Below, piece by piece: positions 1-7,070 of a stretch of 8,369 nt of DNA. Numbering within the stretch: the stretch's first letter is position 1; each line of letters opens with the position of its first letter. Source of the stretch: Gammaproteobacteria bacterium (GTDB lineage Bacteria; Pseudomonadota; Gammaproteobacteria; SZUA-152); NCBI GenBank assembly GCA_024762755.1, contig JANTGX010000084.1, forward strand, positions 1-8,369, given 5' to 3'. Below the pieces are notes generated by a model that was given only the letters and a program-made list of their open reading frames with translations, searched no databases and had not been told where the DNA came from. Both the position numbers and the translations under genes were made by a program.

Positions 1-646
1 CGAAGATGCCCAAGGCGCCGGCCACCAGGACCGTCGGGAGGATGGCCAGACCATCCAAACCGTCGGTCAGGTTCACCGCGTTGGATGAGCCTACGATGAC
101 GAAATAGGCCAGCAGGATGAACCAGGGACCGAGATCGAGGGCGAAATCCTTGACGAAGGGCAGGAACAGCTGGGTCTCAGCCGGCGATTGGGCGGTGGCA
201 TACAGCGCATAGGCGGCACCGAAGCCGAAGATGGACTGCCACAGATACTTCCAGCGCGCGGCCAGGCCGCGCGCATCGCGCAGTACCAGTTTCTTGTAGT
301 CGTCCCACAAACCCACCGCCCCGAACGCCAGGGTGGTCAGGAGCACGATCCAGACATAGCGGTTGCTCAGGTCGCTCCACAATAGGGTGGCCACCGCGAC
401 CGCCACCAAAATCAGGGCACCGCCCATGGTCGGCGTGCCCGCCTTGGACAGGTGGCTCTCCGGCCCGTCGTCACGCACCGTCTGTCCGATCTTGTAGCGC
501 GACAGCCGGCGGATCATGGCCGGACCCACGAGGAAGGAGATCAGGAGCGCGGTCAGGACGGCGAGAATGGTGCGCAGGGTGATATAGCGGAACACCCCGA
601 AGCCGCTGTCGAACATCGCGAGATAATTGGCCAGTTCGATCAGCAT
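1..646 (-). CDS. mraY: MraY, phospho-MurNAc-pentapeptide transferase (3' end beyond the window)
   Basis: Integral membrane enzyme that transfers phospho-MurNAc-pentapeptide from UDP to undecaprenyl phosphate, making lipid I on the inner face of the cytoplasmic membrane. The window holds the first 215 codons of a protein that is about 360 residues in E. coli. Visible hallmarks are VRDDGPESH (57-65) followed by SKAGTPTMGG, the catalytic-site aspartate pair D115-D116 in DDYKKL, and NLTDGLDGLA (192-201). Hydrophobic segments lie near residues 23-43, 75-90, 97-114, 134-151 and 173-188. The ATG at 646-644 overlaps the end of murF by seven bases. A GGAGG at 658-654 sits seven bases ahead of it, inside murF codons. 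No frameshift is seen in the part present. The identification is by motif and alignment from memory and is secure. The missing part should carry the third catalytic aspartate and the HHH motif. Confidence 0.97.
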   Translation of the reverse strand, partial: MLIELANYLAMFDSGFGVFRYITLRTILAVLTALLISFLVGPAMIRRLSRYKIGQTVRDDGPESHLSKAGTPTMGGALILVAVAVATLLWSDLSNRYVWIVLLTTLAFGAVGLWDDYKKLVLRDARGLAARWKYLWQSIFGFGAAYALYATAQSPAETQLFLPFVKDFALDLGPWFILLAYFVIVGSSNAVNLTDGLDGLAILPTVLVAGALGIF

Positions 647-2010
647 AGACTTTCCTCCATGGCCAGTGAGCGCACCACCCTGTCCATGGCACTGGCCCGC
701 GAACCCTTCACCAGCAGGCAGTCGCCTGCGTCCAGGCACTCCTCCAGGTGATGGACCAGGGCATCCTGGTCTTCGAAGTGCTGCCACCCCCTGCCGAATC
801 GTTCACCGGCATGACGACTGAGCTCACCGCAAGTCAGCAGCCGTTCGATACCTGCCTGGCCCGCCAGCTCACCCAGTTCGGCATGCAGTCTTTCCTGCTC
901 GGGACCGAGCTCGCCCAGGTCCCCCAGCACCAGGGTCCGCCGTCCGGGTAGGGCGGCCAGGACCGCCACCGCCGCGGCGACCGAATCGGGATTGGCGTTG
1001 TAGCTGTCGTCCAGCAGCAGGGCGCCGCTGGCCGTAGGAACTGGACAGAGCCGACCCTTTACCGGGCTGATCGATGCGAGGCCGGCCTGGATATCGGCCG
1101 GTGCGATGCCCAGGGCCAGAGCCGCGGCGCCGGCCGCCAGCGCATTCATTCGATTGTGGGCGCCGGCCAGGGGCAGACGGACCGGGAAGCGGTCCCCGGC
1201 ATACGCGACCTCGAAGACGCTCTCGAACCGGTCGCCCGCACGTTCGATGTGCAGGCTGTCCGCTGGGCTATGCACATCGGCCGCAGGATCGAGACCGAAG
1301 GTCAGTGTCGATCGATCCGCTGCCAGCTCACGCCATAGCCCGGCATGGGGATCGTCGGCGTTGAACACGAAGGTGCCACCCTCGGCCAGGCCCTCCAGGA
1401 TCTCTGCCTTGGCCCGCGCCACGCCCGCCACCGAACCGAAACCCTCCAGGTGCGCCCGACCGGCGTTGTTGAGCACCGCCACCTCCGGTTCGGCGATGCG
1501 GCTGAGATAGCCGATCTCCCCCGGCCGGTTCGCGCCCATCTCGATGACGCCGTATTCCTCTTCCTGCAGGCGCAACAGGGTCAACGGCATGCCGATATCG
1601 TTGTTCAGGTTGCCGCGCGTCGCCAGCACCCGATGGTGGCAGGAGAGAATGCCGGCGAGCATCTCCTTCACCGTGGTCTTGCCGTTGGAGCCGGTGATCG
1701 CAACGATGCGCGCCGGCGCCCGTCTCCGCCAGGCATGCGCCAGCTCGCCCAGCGCCAGCCGGGTGTCCGGCACCTCGACGGTGGGCATCGGCGTCTCGAC
1801 CGGTCTTTGGACCATCGCCGCCACCGCGCCCCGCTGGGCCGCCACTGGGAGGTAGGCATGGGCATCGAAATTGGGGCCAACCAGCGCCACGAACAGGTCA
1901 CCGGTGCGCAGGGTGCGACTGTCGCTGCTGACGCTGGAGAAGCGTGCGTCGCGGCCGTGCAACCGACCGCCAAGAAGCTGCGCCGCCTCGGAGAGTCGCA
2001 TCGAGATCAT
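640..2010 (-). CDS. murF: MurF, UDP-MurNAc-tripeptide:D-alanyl-D-alanine ligase
   Basis: Cytoplasmic ATP-dependent ligase that adds D-Ala-D-Ala to UDP-MurNAc-tripeptide, completing the pentapeptide precursor that MraY then uses. The protein is 456 residues, against 452 in E. coli. Domains in Mur-ligase order: N-terminal UDP-substrate domain (about 1-100), central ATPase domain with P-loop GSNGKTT (107-113), NLNNDIGMPLTLL (134-146), EMGANRPGEI (157-166) and HLEGFGS (187-193), and C-terminal domain with DDSYNANPDSV (334-344) and KGSRAS (435-440). The start at 2010 is chosen because its ATG forms an ATGA overlap with the murE stop and has GGAG eight bases upstream. A second in-frame ATG at 2001 would remove three residues, but its spacing from the Shine-Dalgarno sequence is too long. 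The stop overlaps mraY. Nothing is missing from the family motifs. Confidence 0.97.
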   Translation of the reverse strand: MISMRLSEAAQLLGGRLHGRDARFSSVSSDSRTLRTGDLFVALVGPNFDAHAYLPVAAQRGAVAAMVQRPVETPMPTVEVPDTRLALGELAHAWRRRAPARIVAITGSNGKTTVKEMLAGILSCHHRVLATRGNLNNDIGMPLTLLRLQEEEYGVIEMGANRPGEIGYLSRIAEPEVAVLNNAGRAHLEGFGSVAGVARAKAEILEGLAEGGTFVFNADDPHAGLWRELAADRSTLTFGLDPAADVHSPADSLHIERAGDRFESVFEVAYAGDRFPVRLPLAGAHNRMNALAAGAAALALGIAPADIQAGLASISPVKGRLCPVPTASGALLLDDSYNANPDSVAAAVAVLAALPGRRTLVLGDLGELGPEQERLHAELGELAGQAGIERLLTCGELSRHAGERFGRGWQHFEDQDALVHHLEECLDAGDCLLVKGSRASAMDRVVRSLAMEESLC

Positions 2011-3530
2011 GCGGCACGCTCCTGCAGCGCCCGCTGGGCCTGCTCGAGATCGGAGAACGGCAGCCGGGTATCGCCCACCAGCTGGTAGTTCTCGTGGCCC
2101 TTACCGGCGATCAGTACCAGATCCTCGGGATGCGCCTCGCCGATCGCCTGTGCGATCGCACGCGCCCGGTCCCGCTCCACCGTGACCTGGGCCGGGTTGC
2201 GCATGCCGGAAAGGATCTCTTCCACGATCCGCTCGCCGGGCTCGCCGCGGGGATTGTCATCGGTGAGGATCACCCGGCCTGCCAGACGCTCGGCCACCGC
2301 ACCCATGCGCGGCCGCTTCTCCCGGTCGCGATCTCCCCCGCAGCCGAAGACGCACAGCACCTCTCCGGCGGCGTGTTCACGCACTGCCTGCAACGCCTTC
2401 TCCAGGGCATCGGGGGTGTGCGCATAGTCGACCACTACCCCCGGAAGGCCGGCACCACCCAGCAGATTCATCCGGCCGGGCACCGGCTCGACCTGGGACA
2501 GGGTGTCGCAGGCACGATCCAGGGGCATGTCCCAGGCCAGCAGCACGGCCAGACTCAGCAACAGATTCTCGACATTGAAGCGGCCCAGCAGCGAGGTCTC
2601 GAGCTCGCCCTGGCCCCAACTGGAATCGAAGCGCGCCCGCTGGCCGCGGGGATGGGGCTCGATCTGGCGAATTCGGATGTGCCGGTCCGCCAGCAGAGGC
2701 GGACGCCCACTGCCCACCGCCACCGTCATGGTGCGCCCGCTCACCTCCTGCAGCAGCTCTCGGCCCATGCGGTCGTCGACATTGATCACCGCTGCCGCCA
2801 GACCCGGGCGGCGAAACAGGCGCGCCTTCGCCTCGGCATAGGCCGCCATGCTGCCGTGGTAATCCAGGTGATCGTGAGAGAGATTGCTGAACACAGCGGC
2901 ATGAAACGGCACCCCGGCCACCCGTCCCTGATGCAGAGCGTGGGAAGAGACCTCCATCGCCAGCGCCTTGACGCCGAGGCGTGACTGACGCGCCAACTCA
3001 GCCTGCAATGAAACCGCATCCGGCGTGGTGTGAGTGGCCGATTCCAGATGGCCGACCGGACCATTGCCAAGGGTCCCCATGACACCGGCGGGAACCCAGC
3101 GCGACAGGGCCTGCGCGAGGAAATGACTGATGCTGGTCTTGCCATTGGTGCCGGTCACGCCTACCACGCGCAGGGTCTGGCCCGGCTGGCCGAAGAATCG
3201 GGCCGCAATGACACCCGCCTTGCGCCCGAGGCCCTCCACCGGCAACACCGGAATGGGGGTATCGGCGGCCGCCCGCATCAGGCTCGCCAGGTCCCAGCGG
3301 TCGCCCGGCTCGACCAGCGCACAGCAGGCCCCCGCCTCGACGGCCTGGTCGAAATAATTCATGCCGTGACTCGCCTGCCCTCGAACGGCCAGGAACAAGC
3401 CACCCTCGGATACCTCGCGGCTGTCCTGGGCTACGCCGCTGACGACCAGGCGCGCAAACTCGCCGGGGTCGATGATGCCGTGCACCAGATCGCCCAACAA
3501 CAGGGCCTTGCCATCGGGACGCGACGCCAT
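2007..3530 (-). CDS. murE: MurE, UDP-MurNAc-L-Ala-D-Glu:meso-diaminopimelate ligase
   Basis: Cytoplasmic ATP-dependent ligase that adds the third stem-peptide residue to UDP-MurNAc-L-Ala-D-Glu. The protein is 507 residues (495 in E. coli). Seen in order: N-terminal UDP-binding domain, P-loop GVTGTNGKT (124-132), AMEVSSHAL (191-199), SNLSHDHLDYHG (215-226), the probable carbamylated lysine K235 in YAEAK, HTPDALEKAL (371-380), FGCGGDRDREKRP (395-407), and DNPR at 425-428. DNPR is the signature of the diaminopimelate-specific enzymes; lysine-adding MurE proteins have a different motif there. The C-terminal AGKGHENYQ (475-483) is also typical. The ATG at 3530 shares one base with the ftsI stop (TGATG) and is preceded by GGGAGG at six bases. 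The 4-base ATGA junction with murF suggests coupled translation. The P-loop is followed by Ser133 where E. coli has Thr, a conservative change. Confidence 0.97.
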   Translation of the reverse strand: MASRPDGKALLLGDLVHGIIDPGEFARLVVSGVAQDSREVSEGGLFLAVRGQASHGMNYFDQAVEAGACCALVEPGDRWDLASLMRAAADTPIPVLPVEGLGRKAGVIAARFFGQPGQTLRVVGVTGTNGKTSISHFLAQALSRWVPAGVMGTLGNGPVGHLESATHTTPDAVSLQAELARQSRLGVKALAMEVSSHALHQGRVAGVPFHAAVFSNLSHDHLDYHGSMAAYAEAKARLFRRPGLAAAVINVDDRMGRELLQEVSGRTMTVAVGSGRPPLLADRHIRIRQIEPHPRGQRARFDSSWGQGELETSLLGRFNVENLLLSLAVLLAWDMPLDRACDTLSQVEPVPGRMNLLGGAGLPGVVVDYAHTPDALEKALQAVREHAAGEVLCVFGCGGDRDREKRPRMGAVAERLAGRVILTDDNPRGEPGERIVEEILSGMRNPAQVTVERDRARAIAQAIGEAHPEDLVLIAGKGHENYQLVGDTRLPFSDLEQAQRALQERAA

Positions 3531-5293
3531 CAGCGACCTCCCCCGGCCTGGGCCAGCCGAACCTGCGGCCGACTGAGCGCATCGGGTGGCACATTGAGCA
3601 GGCGCAGCGCCTCGCGCATGACCTTGGCAAACACCGGTGCGGCCACGTCTCCGCCGTAGTATTGCTTGCCACGGGGCTCATCCACCATCACCGCCAACAC
3701 CAGACGCGGCCGCGTGGCAGGTGCCATACCGACGAACACGGCGCGATAGCGTTTCTCCGAATAGCCACCGAAGCGATCGAGCTTCTTGACAGTCCCCGTC
3801 TTGCCCGCCACGCGGTAACCGGGAACCGCCGCCTCGCGAGCAGTACCCCCCTCGGCCACTACCGCCTCGAGCATATGGCGCACCGCTCTCGCTTTGGTCT
3901 CGCTGAATACCTTTGTGCCCTTGGGCGGGTGTTCGCGCCGCAACAGCGAAACTGGGAGCGCGACCCCGTCGTGGGCCAGCACCGCGTAGGCCTGGGCCAG
4001 TTGCAGGGTAGAGACCGAGACGCCGTAGCCATAGGCCAGGGTCGCCTGGTCCACCGGCACCCACTCGCGGAAATACGGCAGGCGACCGCCGCTCTCGGCG
4101 GGGAAACCCGTCCCCGGCGCCTTGCCGAACCCCAGTTCGTCCAGCGCCCGCCACCAGCCGGCCTTGTCGAGCATCAGCGACAGCTTGGCCGCACCCACGT
4201 TGCTGGAGCGCGCAAGCAGTGTCGTCAGGTCGATGGTCCCGAGGTCGTGGTGATCACGCACGGTGAAGTTACCCACCCGGAAATACCCCGGGCCGGTCTC
4301 TATTTGCGAATCGAGCTTGACCACGCCCTGCTCCAGGGCGGCGGCCACGGCAAAAGGTTTCATGGTCGATCCGGGTTCGAAGATGTCGGTCACCGCACGA
4401 TTGCGCAGCCGGCCGTTGCGGTTCGAGCGGCTGGCATTGGGGTTGTAGCCAGGCTGGTTGACCATCGCCAGCACCTCGCCGGTACGCACGTCCAACAGCA
4501 CGGCGGACCCGCCGATGGCGCGATGGCGATGCACGGCGGCCTTGAGTTCGCGATAGGCGATGTATTGCAGACGACCATCGAGGGCCAGCGACAGGTTCTG
4601 CCCATCCCGTGGCGAGCGGATGTTCTCGACGTCCTCGACCACGCGGCGCCTGCCATCGCGCAACACCAGTTTGACGCCCGCCTCGCCTCGCAGTTCCGCA
4701 TCGTAGGCCCGCTCCAGTCCCTCCTGACCCTTGTCCTCGGCATTGGTGAACCCGAGCACGTGTGCGAACACCTCGCCCGTCGGGTAGTAGCGGCGGTCGC
4801 GGCGTTCCAGGTGGACGCCTGCGATATCGAACGCCCGCGCCACCTGGAGCACGTATTTTGCCCGCCCCGGCGGCAGGCGCTTCTTCAGATACACGAAGTG
4901 ACGGTGCGCATTGCGCTGCAGCAGACGACGCAAGTCGCGCAACCGCATATCGAGCGCCTTGGCCAATTCAGCCAATTGCGGCGTATCGGGCGTCAGCACC
5001 CGCGGATTGGCGGCCACCGAATCCACTGGCGTACTCAGGGCCAGCACCTCGCCCCGCCGGTCCGTGATCAGGCCGCGATGAGCCTCGATGGTGACCCTGT
5101 CGAGATAACGCTCGGCGCCTTCGGACTGGAGAAAATCCTTCTCCAGGATCTGCTGGTCGACCGCGCGCCACACCAACACCGCCGCAACCAGGGCAAAGAT
5201 CCCCAGGACCCCATAACGCCGCAGCACGAAGCTCGGCAGCGCGGTCGGCCGCTCCCGCACCTGCTTGGCCCGCTTTGCGCGCTTGCCGGCCAT
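3530..5293 (-). CDS. ftsI: FtsI (PBP3), septal peptidoglycan D,D-transpeptidase
   Basis: Class B penicillin-binding protein that cross-links septal peptidoglycan as partner of FtsW; it is membrane-anchored with its catalytic domain in the periplasm. The 587 residues match the 588 of E. coli. A basic N-terminus (1-26) precedes one membrane segment (about 27-44). The pedestal domain follows, including R73 in an HRGLITDRRGEVLA stretch. The transpeptidase domain has all three active-site motifs: S309-T-M-K312 (nucleophile Ser309), S363-S-N365 and K498-T-G-T501. The frame stays open upstream to 5413, but that extension is antisense-like, overlaps ftsL and has no family similarity. The ATG at 5293, forming TAATG with the ftsL stop, gives the normal length. 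The Shine-Dalgarno sequence is weak (a GTGGTGG run), so coupling to ftsL probably drives initiation. The stop forms TGATG with murE. Confidence 0.97.
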   Translation of the reverse strand: MAGKRAKRAKQVRERPTALPSFVLRRYGVLGIFALVAAVLVWRAVDQQILEKDFLQSEGAERYLDRVTIEAHRGLITDRRGEVLALSTPVDSVAANPRVLTPDTPQLAELAKALDMRLRDLRRLLQRNAHRHFVYLKKRLPPGRAKYVLQVARAFDIAGVHLERRDRRYYPTGEVFAHVLGFTNAEDKGQEGLERAYDAELRGEAGVKLVLRDGRRRVVEDVENIRSPRDGQNLSLALDGRLQYIAYRELKAAVHRHRAIGGSAVLLDVRTGEVLAMVNQPGYNPNASRSNRNGRLRNRAVTDIFEPGSTMKPFAVAAALEQGVVKLDSQIETGPGYFRVGNFTVRDHHDLGTIDLTTLLARSSNVGAAKLSLMLDKAGWWRALDELGFGKAPGTGFPAESGGRLPYFREWVPVDQATLAYGYGVSVSTLQLAQAYAVLAHDGVALPVSLLRREHPPKGTKVFSETKARAVRHMLEAVVAEGGTAREAAVPGYRVAGKTGTVKKLDRFGGYSEKRYRAVFVGMAPATRPRLVLAVMVDEPRGKQYYGGDVAAPVFAKVMREALRLLNVPPDALSRPQVRLAQAGGGR

Positions 5294-5562
5294 TATTCGA
5301 CCACCACCACGTTCTCTGGCTGGGGCGCGCGCATGTGCAGCCTCCCCGCAGAGGCCCGCATCACCTCTTCGAGGCTGCCGGTGCTGGCGAGCTCCAGCTG
5401 CAGACGCCCCCATTCCATGCTCGCCTCCTCGTGGTGCCTGCGCGCCTTCTGCAACTCGACGAACAGCGCCCTGGATTCGGCCTTGGCATACACCACACCG
5501 ATCGCACTACCCAGCACGGCGAATACCGCAACGCCGAGCCATACCGCGGCCGCCCGGGTCAT
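5293..5562 (-). CDS. ftsL: FtsL, bitopic cell division protein
   Basis: Small divisome protein that forms a complex with FtsB and FtsQ and helps activate the FtsW-FtsI septal synthase. The 89-residue product has one N-terminal membrane segment (about 4-25, ending GVVYA). A charged heptad-like coiled-coil region follows (about 27-60), then a short tail (RAPQPENVVVVE). Sequence similarity in this family is low, so the call rests on size, topology and place between rsmH and ftsI, which is diagnostic in dcw clusters; together these are convincing. The start at 5562 forms ATGA with the rsmH stop and has GGAGG seven bases upstream. Only three residues precede the membrane segment, whereas E. coli FtsL (121 residues) has a cytoplasmic tail of roughly 35. 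No in-frame start upstream that would add such a tail is apparent. Confidence 0.9.
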   Translation of the reverse strand: MTRAAAVWLGVAVFAVLGSAIGVVYAKAESRALFVELQKARRHHEEASMEWGRLQLELASTGSLEEVMRASAGRLHMRAPQPENVVVVE

Positions 5563-6497
5563 GCCACCACCTCCGCGACCCGCATCACCGCGCTGCGCGC
5601 GCGGGGATTACGCGCCACCTCGGCCTCACTCGGCTTCACCGGCTTGCCCACCAGGCGCAGCCGACCCTGCAGCTGCTCGTGCTGCACCGGCACCCCCTTG
5701 GGCAACCGGGGCCCTCGCGCCTGCTCGCGCATGAATTGCTTGACGATGCGGTCTTCCAACGAGTGAAAACTGATCACCACCAGGCGGCCGCCGCGGGCCA
5801 GCACGTCCAGCGACTGCGCGAGCACCTCGCGAAGATCGTCGAGCTCTCTATTGATATGGATACGAATCGCCTGAAAGGTGCGAGTCGCCGGATGCTTGTG
5901 CGGATCGCGTGCCGGCACTGCCTTTTCGATCAATGCCGCCAACTCACCGGTGGTCTGCAGCGGCGCGGCCACCCGCTCGCGCACGATCGCGCGCGCAATC
6001 CGCCGGGCAAAGCGTTCCTCGCCATAGTCGCGGATCACCTGGGCGATCTCGTCCTCCGCGGCGGTCGCCAGCCACTCGGCCGCGCTCTGCCCGGTGGAGC
6101 GGTCCATGCGCATGTCCAACGGCCCTTCCTGCATGAAGCTAAAGCCGCGCGCTGGCTCGTCCAGTTGGGGCGAAGAGACCCCCAGATCCAGCAACAGGCC
6201 GTCCACCCGTCTTACCACACCCAACTCCCGAGCCACCTCGGACAGGCGCGCGAAACTGCCCTGCACCGCATGCAGGCGCGGATCGTTCCCAAACTGTGTC
6301 TGCGCTGCCTTCAATGCCACCTCGTCCTTGTCGAATACGATCAACCGCCCCTCCGGGCCCAGACGCCGCAAGATCGCCTTGCTGTGCCCGCCGCGACCGA
6401 AGGTGCCGTCGACATAGATGCCCTCCGACCGGATATTTAATGCCTCGACTGCCTCGTCCAGCAGAACCGGGCTGTGTACGTTCTCGGACACCGTCAC
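5559..6497 (-). CDS. rsmH: RsmH (MraW), 16S rRNA cytosine-1402 N4-methyltransferase
   Basis: S-adenosylmethionine-dependent enzyme that methylates N4 of C1402 in the 16S rRNA decoding centre. With the GTG start at 6497 it has 312 residues (313 in E. coli). Visible motifs: HSPVLLDEAVE (8-18), the SAM-binding DGTFGRGGHS (30-39), LLLDLGVSSPQLD (101-113), RGFSFMQEGPLDMRMD (117-132), KHPATRTFQAIRI (201-213), ISFHSLEDRIVK (242-253) and C-terminal NPRARSAVMR (297-306). The frame is open to an ATG at 6560, but that would add 21 low-complexity residues inside mraZ and is unlikely. GTG at 6497 gives a 4-base GTGA overlap with the mraZ stop; GTG at 6491 would also fit and shorten the protein by two. No convincing Shine-Dalgarno precedes either, so translation is probably coupled to mraZ. 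Function is certain; the exact start is less so. Confidence 0.96.
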   Translation of the reverse strand: MTVSENVHSPVLLDEAVEALNIRSEGIYVDGTFGRGGHSKAILRRLGPEGRLIVFDKDEVALKAAQTQFGNDPRLHAVQGSFARLSEVARELGVVRRVDGLLLDLGVSSPQLDEPARGFSFMQEGPLDMRMDRSTGQSAAEWLATAAEDEIAQVIRDYGEERFARRIARAIVRERVAAPLQTTGELAALIEKAVPARDPHKHPATRTFQAIRIHINRELDDLREVLAQSLDVLARGGRLVVISFHSLEDRIVKQFMREQARGPRLPKGVPVQHEQLQGRLRLVGKPVKPSEAEVARNPRARSAVMRVAEVVA

Positions 6498-6958
6498 AGC
6501 GGAAGATCTGCGAACAGCTCCGGGTTCTCCGCCGCCGCCTCGGCGGCATTTTCCTTCCACTGCTCATGCTCGAGCGGCATCTTGCCGGCATCCCAGATCT
6601 CGAAGCGCGAGCCTTGGCCGAGCATGGAGACCTTCTTGTCCAAGCCGGCGTATTCGCGCAGTTCGCTGGAGAGCAGAATCCGCCCCTGCTTGTCCATCTC
6701 CTGCTCCGACGCATAGCCGAGCAGCAGGCGCTGCATCGCCGCCTGGCTACGGTCCATGGGGTTCATTCGCGCCACCCGCTCCGCGACCTTGAGCCAGTGG
6801 TCCTCGGGGTAGAGCCAGAGGCAGCGGTCGCGAGAGGGGTTGACCGTCACGACCACGCGCGACTCGCAGCACTCATCCAGGGCAGCCCGGTACCTGGCCG
6901 GGATAGCCATACGCCCCTTGGCGTCCAGATTCAGTGTGCTGATGCCGGAAAAGAACAC
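6494..6958 (-). CDS. mraZ: MraZ, transcriptional regulator of the dcw operon
   Basis: DNA-binding protein of the SpoVT-AbrB fold that, in E. coli, represses its own operon by binding TGGGN repeats downstream of the promoter. The 154-residue product (152 in E. coli) shows the two tandem half-domains: DAKGRMAIPARYR (12-24) and MDKQGRILLSSELREYAGL (88-106), joined by QRLLLGYASE (76-85). The C-terminal tail is Ala/Glu-rich. It starts with GTG at 6958, preceded by a strong GGGGAG Shine-Dalgarno sequence at nine bases. It is the first gene of the operon and ends in a GTGA overlap with rsmH. Matching TGGGG repeats lie in its own promoter region, so autoregulation is very likely. The family assignment is secure; the regulatory role here is inferred from the family and the boxes. 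Confidence 0.96.
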   Translation of the reverse strand: MFFSGISTLNLDAKGRMAIPARYRAALDECCESRVVVTVNPSRDRCLWLYPEDHWLKVAERVARMNPMDRSQAAMQRLLLGYASEQEMDKQGRILLSSELREYAGLDKKVSMLGQGSRFEIWDAGKMPLEHEQWKENAAEAAAENPELFADLPL

Positions 6959-6965
6959 GGCGACC

Positions 6966-6990
6966 GACTCCCCCTTCGGTTCGGGGAATC
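6966..6990 (-). promoter_or_regulatory. Possible leader hairpin over the mraZ ribosome binding site
   Basis: In the minus-strand RNA, GAUUCCCC (6990-6983) can pair with GGGGAGUC (6973-6966) over eight base pairs, one a G-U, with a nine-base loop. The 3' arm contains the mraZ Shine-Dalgarno sequence GGGGAG. If it forms, the stem would limit initiation at the GTG at 6958. The pairing is seen in the sequence; its function is inference. Confidence 0.4.
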
Positions 6991-7006
6991 AGGGTTAGGG
7001 CTTTTG

Positions 7007-7038
7007 CCCCATTTTTCCCCACGACTCCCCACTTCCCA
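7007..7038 (-). promoter_or_regulatory. MraZ boxes: TGGGG repeats with a 10-base period
   Basis: On the minus strand TGGGG starts at 7031, 7021 and 7011, exactly ten bases apart, so all three lie on one face of the helix. A fourth, off-register TGGGA starts at 7038. TGGGN units separated by five bases are the known operator of E. coli MraZ. They begin four to eleven bases downstream of the -10 element, covering the expected transcription start and early leader, a position suited to repression. The binding protein is encoded immediately downstream. Confidence 0.88.
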
Positions 7039-7041
7039 CCA

Positions 7042-7070
7042 ATACTAGGAGTCCTGCGCCCATCGGTCAA
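7042..7070 (-). promoter_or_regulatory. Sigma-70-type promoter of the dcw operon (Pmra)
   Basis: Minus strand: -35 TTGACC (7070-7065, five of six consensus bases), a 17-base spacer, and -10 TAGTAT (7047-7042, four of six). Transcription should begin near 7035, leaving a leader of about 77 bases before the mraZ GTG. Position directly upstream of the MraZ boxes supports it. It is the only clear promoter I see for the operon, whose genes have no gaps between them. Confidence 0.8.

Noticed and set aside
1944..2984. Long plus-strand frame (346 codons) opposite murE
   Set aside because: Antisense shadow of a well-conserved gene in GC-rich DNA, with no ribosome binding site or recognisable domain.
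5294..5413. Upstream extension of ftsI by 40 residues
   Set aside because: It would lie entirely within ftsL, has no similarity to FtsI N-termini, and the TAATG start at 5293 gives the normal family length.
3662..5734. A 690-codon open frame on the plus strand, opposite ftsI and ftsL
   Set aside because: It is antisense to a gene with complete catalytic motifs, has the His/Gln/Arg-rich composition of the reverse strand of GC-rich coding DNA, and matches no family I recognise.
5265..6440. Long plus-strand frame (391 codons) opposite rsmH and ftsL
   Set aside because: Same reasons: the reverse strand encodes RsmH with every family motif intact.
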